64,000 nucleotides of DNA from Massilia antarctica (GTDB lineage Bacteria; Pseudomonadota; Gammaproteobacteria; Burkholderiales; Burkholderiaceae_D). The notes under the pieces were generated by a model that was given only the letters and a program-made list of their open reading frames with translations, did no database searches and was not told the DNA's origin. This document shows, piece after piece, positions 57,859-64,000 of the stretch; within the stretch, counting starts at the first letter, position 1; each line of letters begins with the position of its first letter. Where the stretch lies: the NCBI RefSeq assembly GCF_015689335.1, contig NZ_CP065053.1, positions 2,232,001 to 2,296,000 of the forward strand. The letters are read 5' to 3'. Position numbers and translations under genes: made by a program.

Positions 57859-58482
57859 GTGGCACGTTATATCGGACCTAAAGCAAAACTCTCCCGCCGT
57901 GAAGGTACGGACCTGTTCCTCAAGAGCGCACGTCGCTCGCTCGATTCGAAATGCAAACTGGACGTCAAACCAGGCCAGCACGGTGTCAAATCCGGTGCTC
58001 GTACCTCGGACTACGGTAACCAGCTGCGCGAAAAGCAAAAAGTCAAGCGCATGTACGGCGTCCTCGAGCGTCAGTTCCGCCGCTACTTCGCTGAAGCGAA
58101 CCGTCGCAAGGGCAACACCGGCGAAGCGCTGCTGCGTTTGCTGGAAGCGCGTCTGGACAATGTCTGCTACCGCATGGGCTTCGGCTCGACCCGCGCCGAA
58201 GCGCGCCAGCTGGTCAGCCACAAAGCGTTCACCGTCAACGGTAACGTTGTGAACATCGCTTCGTACGCTGTCAAGACCGGCGACGTCATCGCTGTTCGCG
58301 AAAAGTCGAAAAAGCAAGTGCGTATCGTTGAAGCCCTGTCCCTGGCTGAACAAGTCGGTATGCCTAGCTGGGTTTCGGTTGACTCGAAGAAAATGGAAGG
58401 CACCTTCCGTTCGTTCCCAGAGCGTAACGAGATCGCCAACGACGTCAACGAATCGCTGATCGTCGAACTGTATTCGCGTTAA
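57859..58482 (+). CDS. rpsD: 30S ribosomal protein S4
   Basis: A 207-residue primary 16S-binding protein and known regulator of the alpha operon in E. coli. The start is GTG 57859 ([15 protein letters not shown] after it) with AAAGGA upstream; an ATG 36 bases before is non-conserved. Zinc-free N-terminus. The 230-base gap from rpsK (57629-57858) may hold an rpsD-rpoA promoter or the S4 leader. Confidence 0.97.
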   Translation: MARYIGPKAKLSRREGTDLFLKSARRSLDSKCKLDVKPGQHGVKSGARTSDYGNQLREKQKVKRMYGVLERQFRRYFAEANRRKGNTGEALLRLLEARLDNVCYRMGFGSTRAEARQLVSHKAFTVNGNVVNIASYAVKTGDVIAVREKSKKQVRIVEALSLAEQVGMPSWVSVDSKKMEGTFRSFPERNEIANDVNESLIVELYSR

Positions 58483-58493
58483 TACTCGGCTCG

Positions 58494-58553
58494 ATTGCGC
58501 GGCTTGTTGGCCGCGCAATGACCCGATTCCCCGCCCGCTCCCTGGAGTGGGCG
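58494..58553 (+). other. Two hairpins between rpsD and rpoA
   Basis: First: ATTGCGCGGC/GCCGCGCAAT, a perfect 10-bp stem, 6-base loop (58494-58519). Second: CGCCCGCTCC/GGAGTGGGCG with one G-T pair (58532-58553), followed by TTTTC. The second is terminator-like and could attenuate before rpoA. Confidence 0.55.
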
Positions 58554-58615
58554 TTTTCACTAATGCCATCAGCCTTATCGGTGTAATGAGCCGAGGGTAT
58601 TGAAAAGGACATTTC

Positions 58616-59593
58616 ATGCAAAACAGTCTGTTGAAGCCACGTATTATCGATGTAGAAGCCCTCGGTGCCGGTCACGCCAAAGTCGTGATGGAGCCGTTCG
58701 AGCGTGGCTATGGCCACACATTGGGTAATGCGTTGCGCCGCGTACTGCTGTCGTCGATGGTTGGCTACGCGCCCACCGAAGTGACGATCGCCGGCGTTGT
58801 CCATGAGTATTCGTCCCTGGACGGCGTGCAAGAAGACGTGGTCGACCTGTTGCTGAACCTGAAAGGCGTTGTGTTCAAAGTGCACAACCGCGATTCCGTC
58901 ACCCTGACCTTGAAAAAGGAAGGCGAAGGCGCGATCCTGGCTTCGGACATCGACCTGCCGCATGACGTCGAACTGATCAATCCAGACCACGTGATTGCCC
59001 ACCTGACCGCTGGCGGCAAGCTGGACATGCAGATCAAGGTCGAAAAAGGCCGCGGCTATGTGCCTGGTAACGTGCGTCGCCTGTCGGAAGACACCAACAA
59101 GACGATCGGCCGCATCATTCTGGACGCCTCGTTCTCGCCGGTGCGCCGCGTGTCGTACTTCGTTGAATCGGCCCGCGTCGAACAGCGTACCGACCTCGAC
59201 AAGCTGGTGATCAACATCGAGACCAACGGCGTCATCACGCCGGAAGAAGCGATCCGTCAATCGGCCCGCGTGCTGGTCGATCAATTGAATGTGTTCGCGG
59301 CGCTGGAAGGCACCGAAGCGGCTGCCGAAGCTCCTTCGCGCGCACCGCTGGTCGATCCGATCCTGCTGCGTCCGGTCGACGACCTGGAACTGACCGTGCG
59401 TTCGGCCAACTGCCTGAAAGCAGAAAATATTTACTACATCGGCGACCTGATCCAGCGTTCGGAAAACGAACTGCTCAAGACGCCGAACCTGGGCCGCAAG
59501 TCCCTGAACGAAATCAAGGAAGTGCTGGCATCGCGCGGCTTGACCTTGGGCATGAAGCTCGAAAACTGGCCACCAGCCGGCCTCGAGAAGTAA
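58616..59593 (+). CDS. rpoA: RNA polymerase alpha subunit
   Basis: A 325-residue subunit: N-terminal dimerisation domain ([23 protein letters not shown] in part) and C-terminal domain with the UP-element-binding residues ([39 protein letters not shown]). It is the core of the alpha operon. Confidence 0.98.
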   Translation: MQNSLLKPRIIDVEALGAGHAKVVMEPFERGYGHTLGNALRRVLLSSMVGYAPTEVTIAGVVHEYSSLDGVQEDVVDLLLNLKGVVFKVHNRDSVTLTLKKEGEGAILASDIDLPHDVELINPDHVIAHLTAGGKLDMQIKVEKGRGYVPGNVRRLSEDTNKTIGRIILDASFSPVRRVSYFVESARVEQRTDLDKLVINIETNGVITPEEAIRQSARVLVDQLNVFAALEGTEAAAEAPSRAPLVDPILLRPVDDLELTVRSANCLKAENIYYIGDLIQRSENELLKTPNLGRKSLNEIKEVLASRGLTLGMKLENWPPAGLEK

Positions 59594-59703
59594 TCGCAGC
59601 ACTGTCCGGGACAGGTGTTCCGGGCATTTATCACTCCATACAAACCGGCCCGCGCTGAGAGGCGATCGAAGAGCTGGATTTAAACAACTCGAAAGGAATT
59701 ACC

Positions 59704-60099
59704 ATGCGTCACCGTCACGGCCTTCGCAAGCTGAATCGTACTTCGTCCCACCGTCTGGCAATGCTGCGCAACATGACCGTTTCCCTGCTGCGTCATGAAG
59801 CCATCAAAACCACCGTGCCAAAAGCCAAGGAACTGCGCCGCGTAGTCGAGCCGATCCTGACGATGGGCAAGACCGACACCCTGGCCAACAAGCGTCTGGC
59901 ATTCGCCCGCCTGCGCGACCGCGAAATGGTGTTGAAGCTGTTCGCCGAACTCGGCCCACGTTACGCAAACCGCAATGGCGGCTACCTGCGTATCCTGAAA
60001 ATGGGTTTCCGCGTTGGCGACAATGCACCAATGTGCTACGTTGAACTGATGGACCGTCCAGAAGTCACCGAAGTTGAAGACGCACCAACCGCTGAGTAA
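59704..60099 (+). CDS. rplQ: 50S ribosomal protein L17
   Basis: A 131-residue protein, [17 protein letters not shown], at the exit tunnel. Last gene of the alpha operon, followed by a strong terminator. Confidence 0.98.
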   Translation: MRHRHGLRKLNRTSSHRLAMLRNMTVSLLRHEAIKTTVPKAKELRRVVEPILTMGKTDTLANKRLAFARLRDREMVLKLFAELGPRYANRNGGYLRILKMGFRVGDNAPMCYVELMDRPEVTEVEDAPTAE

Positions 60100-60120
60100 T
60101 CGGCGCGGTACGTAGAAAGA

Positions 60121-60147
60121 AGCCAGGCTCAGCCTGGCTTTTTTTTG
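60121..60147 (+). terminator. Rho-independent terminator of the ribosomal operon
   Basis: AGCCAGGCT/AGCCTGGCT, a 9-bp stem with a one-base apex, followed by TTTTTTTT. It ends the rplC-to-rplQ transcripts. Confidence 0.92.
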
Positions 60148-60311
60148 CCTAGTGGCGCCCCTTGCGCCATGCGGGTATCGGTTGGGGTTGCGGCCGTTCG
60201 GTTAGCATGGCGCCTGACGCACATGCGCGCTGTAAGCGCCCAGCCCATCCACCTGTGATTTCTTGTTTGACGAGGTCACACTTGGCTCCTCGATAGATCA
60301 GGGGGAAGCTG

Positions 60312-60608
60312 GTGGTGAACAAAGAACGTGAACAGGTGTGGCAAGAGCGCATTGCGCTATGGCAAGCGAGCGGCACGTCGATGCGGGCCTACGCGATGGA
60401 AAACGGGTTTCCAGTGCGCCAGGTTGGGTATTGGGTGCGGCGGTTGACGAAATCGCAGACCGTGCCGGCGCTGTTGCCGGTGCGTGTCTTGCCTGCCGTT
60501 TCTTCGGCTGCGACCGCGATGAGCCTGCGCAGTGAGCGCGGTTGGACGCTGACCTTGCCAGGCGATGTAGCCGCTGCCTGGCTGGCCGAACTGATGCGCG
60601 AGTTGTAA
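60312..60608 (+). CDS. tnpA: IS66 accessory protein TnpA
   Basis: A 98-residue protein with an N-terminal helix-turn-helix-like part (REQVWQERIALWQASGTSMRAYAMENGF), typical of IS66 TnpA, which is needed for transposition in a way still unclear. It overlaps tnpB by one base (TAATG). Confidence 0.88.
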   Translation: MVNKEREQVWQERIALWQASGTSMRAYAMENGFPVRQVGYWVRRLTKSQTVPALLPVRVLPAVSSAATAMSLRSERGWTLTLPGDVAAAWLAELMREL

Positions 60609-60949
60609 TGCAGATCGCCGCCGATGCGATCTGGCTGGCGACAGCTGCGGTGGATATGCGTACCGGGATCGACGGGCTGTCGTTGCACGTGCAGCAGGCA
60701 CTGGGGCGCCCGCCATGCGACGGCACGGCCTATGTGTTTGCCAACCGCCGCCGTACGCGCCTGAAGCTCGTGTGCTGGGATGGTACCGGCGTCTGGATGT
60801 GCCTGCGCCGTCTGCACCGTGGCCAGTTCGTGTGGCCCCAACCTGGCGATTCGTGCTGGCAGATGAGCGCTGAGCAATGGCAATGGTTAGTGGCCGGCGT
60901 GGACTGGCAGCGCCTGTCGGCACCGGCGCCGGCGCAGTGGCGACTGTGA
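60608..60949 (+). CDS. tnpB: IS66 accessory protein TnpB
   Basis: A 113-residue protein, MQIAADAIWLATAAVDMRTG, with the family's WLATAAVDMRTGIDGLS and LKLVCWDGTGVWMCLRRLHRG. Starts at ATG 60608, coupled to tnpA. Confidence 0.9.
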   Translation: MQIAADAIWLATAAVDMRTGIDGLSLHVQQALGRPPCDGTAYVFANRRRTRLKLVCWDGTGVWMCLRRLHRGQFVWPQPGDSCWQMSAEQWQWLVAGVDWQRLSAPAPAQWRL

Positions 60950-61003
60950 AACGTAAACTGTTTCGCTTGTAAACGGCAATCATGCTCGTTACACTACTGA
61001 GCC

Positions 61004-62545
61004 ATGGAACTGCTCAACGAACTTGCCGATCTGGACATCGCTCCCGCCGCCCTGGCGAAGGTGCAAGCGTTGTTCGAGCAGCAGCAGGCCAAGCTGGCGC
61101 GGCAGGATGCGGTGCTTGCAGAGAACGACTTCAAGATCAAAGCGCTGACGTTCGAACTGGCCTATTACAAACGAGTACGGTTCGGCAAGGCCAGCGAAGC
61201 GCTGGTTGGCGAACAGCGCATGCTATTTGACGAAACTGTCGATATGGACCTCGCGGCCATTGACGAGGAACTCCAAAGTCAGGCGCCGACCAAGCGCGAG
61301 CGCAAGCGTGCTGGCCGTCAGCCACTGCCACCGCACCTGGAGCGCATCGAGCATCGTCATGAGCCCGAGTCGTGCCAGTGCGGGCAGTGTGGCGCCGACC
61401 TGGTCAAGATTGGCGAAGACGTCAGCGAGCAGCTTGACGTGGAGCCAGCGCGCTTCTTCGTGCACCGCCACGTTCGTCCGCAGTATGCGTGCCGGCCTTG
61501 CGAAACGGTGACGGCTGCGCCGATTCCATCGGCCGTCATTGATGGGGGCATGGCCGCAGTTGGCCTGTTGGCCTGGATCGCGGTGTGCAAATACCTGGAC
61601 CACTTGCCGCTTTATCGGATCGAACAAATCGCTGCCCGCGATGGCGTGCCACTGGCGCGCTCTACGCTGGGCGAATGGATCGGGCGCATCGGCGTGGCTT
61701 TGCAGCCGCTAGCAGACCGGTTGGCCGAACTGCTCAGGGAACGAAGTTGCTTGCATGCTGACGAAACACCGGTGCGCCAACTCGATCCTGGCAGCGGCAA
61801 GACAAAGCATGCATATCTTTGGGCTTACCGCTCAAATGTGCTCGACAAAGGGCCGTCGATGGTCGTGTTCGACTACCAGACCAGCCGGGCTGGCGCGCAT
61901 GCGCGCGCCTTCCTGCGGGATTGGCGTGGGCATCTGATGGTTGATGACTACATCGGCTATAAAGCGCTGCTTGCAGCGGGCCCGACCGAGCTCGCATGCC
62001 TTGCCCACATCCGGCGCAAGTTCTTTGACGTGCATGCCGCCAGCGGTATCCCCGTGGCCGAGGAGGCCCTGCGCCGCATTGCAAAGCTGTATGCCATCGA
62101 ACAGCAGGCGGCGGACATGACGCCGGTGCAGCGGCTCGCGTTGCGCGAACAGCAGGCCGTCCCAGCACTTGCCGACCTGCATACTTGGCTGCTTGCTACC
62201 CAGCGCACTGTCGCTGCAGGCAGTGGTACCGCCAAAGCCATCGAGCATGCCCTCAAGCGCTGGCCAGCACTGCAGCGCTATGCCAGTTCGGGCAGTCTGC
62301 CAATAGACAACAACCCCGTCGAGAACGCGATACGTCCTATCGCCATCGGCAAAAAGAACTGGCTGTTCACCGGCTCAGAGCGGGCCGGTCGCCGCGCCGC
62401 CGCGATCCAAAGCCTGTTCGCCACCGCCAAGCTCAATGGCCTTGACCCTGCGCGCTGGCTCGCCCACACTCTCGAAAAACTTCCAACCTGCCCCAACAGC
62501 AAGATCGATTCGCTGCTACCGTTCCCGAACTCTACGCCGTCTTAA
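61004..62545 (+). CDS. tnpC: IS66-family transposase TnpC
   Basis: A 513-residue DDE transposase. N-terminal coiled coil (about 1-75), a zinc-finger-like part (CQCGQCGADL and YACRPCE), then the catalytic core: HADETPVRQL (first Asp), HLMVDDYIGYKALL (second Asp), and DNNPVENAIRPIAIGKKNW (Glu). The full length suggests it is active. Confidence 0.93.
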   Translation: MELLNELADLDIAPAALAKVQALFEQQQAKLARQDAVLAENDFKIKALTFELAYYKRVRFGKASEALVGEQRMLFDETVDMDLAAIDEELQSQAPTKRERKRAGRQPLPPHLERIEHRHEPESCQCGQCGADLVKIGEDVSEQLDVEPARFFVHRHVRPQYACRPCETVTAAPIPSAVIDGGMAAVGLLAWIAVCKYLDHLPLYRIEQIAARDGVPLARSTLGEWIGRIGVALQPLADRLAELLRERSCLHADETPVRQLDPGSGKTKHAYLWAYRSNVLDKGPSMVVFDYQTSRAGAHARAFLRDWRGHLMVDDYIGYKALLAAGPTELACLAHIRRKFFDVHAASGIPVAEEALRRIAKLYAIEQQAADMTPVQRLALREQQAVPALADLHTWLLATQRTVAAGSGTAKAIEHALKRWPALQRYASSGSLPIDNNPVENAIRPIAIGKKNWLFTGSERAGRRAAAIQSLFATAKLNGLDPARWLAHTLEKLPTCPNSKIDSLLPFPNSTPS

Positions 62546-62579
62546 ACGGCACCGGAAGGTGACTCGGCTGGCCGCTTAC

Positions 62580-63267
62580 CGCCGATCGCCTCGGCCAGCC
62601 GTTTGAGCTGGAGTGAGACTCTCCCTTGTTAAATTTGCCGACATCGCGCCCGAGAGCGCGGGTTAGTCGACTTTAACGTACTTCGGGTCTGCATTCCCGA
62701 GCCTGAGGTACGCAAGGGCCCGAGCACAAGGCTATCTTCGAGCGTGAACGTCGTGCCGCCTGATGGGGCTAAGCAGCCCCCTTACGTCGGCCTAGGACGC
62801 GCTGTAACCCATTTTGCCGAGATGGGCGCTGCTGTGTTGGAGAACAAAAAATGGTGAACGGCTGCGGACGACTTCTTGACAGCCGTACGTATCTGTAGCG
62901 CCGCAGCGGGTACGGAAATGCGGATGGAGGGAGGTGGGGGGGAGGCAAAGGTCACCCTCCGGTCTACGTGTAGGCCAATCGGTATCGTGCTCAAAAAATT
63001 TTTCGGTGGCGAAAGTTTTTGAAGAGTCAGAAAGAGAAAAATATTGCCACAATACAATTTTCTGATCAGGACGGGGTGATTTGGCGGCTACCTTGAGGAT
63101 CTTTGACGGTGCGCTCGGCTTTAAAAAGCCTGCGGAAAATACAACAAATATTGCATGTGAATAATGCGTTAATGATAACTGTGATAATATAGACCCCTTC
63201 GTGTGGCCCTGCCTGTGCAATAAACCACGACCCGTCCCCCAGTCAACTTGCGATATTGGAATAGAGC
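62580..63267. other. 688 bases without a recognisable gene between IS66 and vgrG
   Basis: No credible coding region. On the minus strand a short frame before stop 62663 reads ARALAYLRLGNADPKYVKVD, which looks like a protein C-terminus and has stops just above it, so it may be a remnant. A small hairpin GGGGCT/AGCCCC lies at 62765-62780. The end (63150-63190) is AT-rich with TTGCAT, 17 bases, GATAAC, a possible promoter for vgrG. Confidence 0.4.
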
Positions 63268-64000
63268 ATGAGTAGAGCTTTGACCGTCTTACGTGACCTC
63301 GTTGGGGACCGTCAGCACAATCGCTTGTTGTGCTTGTCGTTTCCAAACCAAGACGCCCCTTCTGGTCAGTTGCTCATCAACAAGCTGGAAGCATTCGAGA
63401 GCTAATCAAAGCCCTTCGAGTTCCGCGTCGAACTGCTGTCTGACAATCCCGACATCCCGCTCAAGGATATGCAGGGAAAGATGCTGTGTGTACAGTTGGT
63501 TCGCCGCGATGGCACGCTGCGCTACTTCACCGGGATCGTCTTCAGCTTTTCCCTCAAAACGGCCGATGGCGGGGTGTCGTATTACGAAGCCTTGCTCGGT
63601 CCTTGGTACAAGTACCTGGCGATGCGGAAGGATAATTACCTCTTCCACTACACTACGATGTACCAGCAGACCGCCAGCATCTTCGGCGACTATGGCAGCC
63701 TGGCCGAGTGGGACTGGCGGGTGAGTGGCGCGACCGAGGTGCTTACGGACTGCTGCCAGTTTGACGAGAGTGACCGCAATTTTCTTGAGCGGCGCTGGGT
63801 CGGCAACGGTATCGTGTATTGGTTTGAACACTCGGAAAACGGCCACAAGCTGGTGCTGTCGGATGACACGACCAGCGTGGAGTCAATCGACGGCGATCCT
63901 TCGATCCGGTTCCAACGTCATGGCGGCGAGGCAGAGGAGGACGGCTTGGGCGAGTGGTCGCCTTCGCGGCAAATCATGCAGGGCGCAGTAGCGCTCGCAT
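63268..64000 (+). pseudogene. vgrG: Type VI secretion tip protein VgrG, interrupted by an in-frame stop; continues beyond window
   Basis: From ATG 63268 the frame gives MSRALTVLRDLVGDRQHNRL and then EAFES, a TAA at 63403-63405, and SKPFEFRVELLSDNPDIPLK in the same frame. The family sequence around the stop would be E-L-S-K/R-P-F-E-F, so the TAA most likely replaces a leucine codon such as TTA or CTA. The rest (GIVFSFSLKTADGG, YYEALLGPWYKYL, DYGSLAEWDWRVSG, CCQFDESDRNFLERRW) is a normal VgrG gp27-like start to the window end. VgrG trimers form the spike of the type VI system. ATG 63472 could restart translation only without about 68 residues, so a functional product is doubtful unless the stop is read through or is a sequencing error. 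Confidence 0.8.

Larger units (their letters stand above)
60232..62579 (+). mobile_element. IS66-family insertion sequence (intact)
   Basis: A 2348-base element with imperfect terminal inverted repeats of about 23 bases, 19 of which match (left GTAAGCGCCCAGCC, right GTAAGCGGCCAGCC on the other strand), the known IS66 tip. It holds tnpA, tnpB and tnpC in order, all with full-length frames. IS66 elements make 8-base target duplications, but the flanking octamers (TGCGCGCT left, CGCCGATC right) do not match, so an end may have been altered by recombination or deletion. Confidence 0.88.

Noticed and set aside
60224..62587. 8-base target duplication around IS66
   Set aside because: The flanking octamers TGCGCGCT and CGCCGATC do not match in either direction.
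62792..63346. 184-residue minus-strand frame overlapping vgrG
   Set aside because: It overlaps the VgrG start in antisense, has no family features and its composition is mixed.

Overview
The window is high-GC DNA from a betaproteobacterium, most likely Oxalobacteraceae of the Massilia/Duganella/Telluria group. This is inferred from the ribosomal operon order (rpsL-rpsG-fusA-tuf-rpsJ; rplC through rplQ with infA and rpmJ after secY), the protein sequences, a PEP-CTERM protein, and REP-like GTCGTTCCCGC repeats. No rRNA, tRNA or CRISPR array was seen.

Layout. 1-2.6 kb: end of a large surface or membrane gene and a partner membrane protein. 2.7-5.3 kb: a DUF817 membrane protein, a RelE/ParE-type toxin with a ribbon-helix-helix antitoxin, an unrecognised protein and a decayed IS1595-like transposase. 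5.3-8.8 kb: a TonB-dependent receptor and a spermidine-synthase-like protein. 8.8-16.3 kb: a six-gene leftward operon for a MacB-like ABC exporter (adaptor, ATPase, two permeases) with its own NtrC/NtrY-type regulators. A good sigma-54 promoter and GGACAGT half-sites lie upstream, suggesting autoregulation. 16.4-21 kb: a divergent membrane-bound MutS-like ATPase, a small membrane protein with a phosphoethanolamine transferase, and an M48 protease. 21.2-26.3 kb: the str operon plus rpsJ.

26.4-45.7 kb: a block of about 19.5 kb of non-ribosomal genes lies between rpsJ and rplC, which are normally adjacent. It holds an S9 peptidase, a PEP-CTERM protein, a CreBC-like two-component pair with CreD, a MASE1-PAS-GGDEF-EAL protein and a full tellurium-resistance-type (Ter) cluster. 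The Ter cluster pairs three TerD-domain proteins with a predicted biosynthetic set: ATP-grasp, PRTase-TRSP, HAD phosphatase, StiP/PELOTA PRTase and a CitE-like aldolase. In published comparative genomics such sets are predicted to make a nucleoside-like metabolite; the product is unknown. It is the strongest candidate for an under-described system here.

45.7-60.1 kb: rplC to rplQ, restarted by its own promoter and closed by a strong terminator. 60.2-62.6 kb: an intact IS66-family element with both ends but no visible target duplication. 63.3 kb to the end: the start of a type VI secretion vgrG whose frame is broken by an early in-frame TAA.
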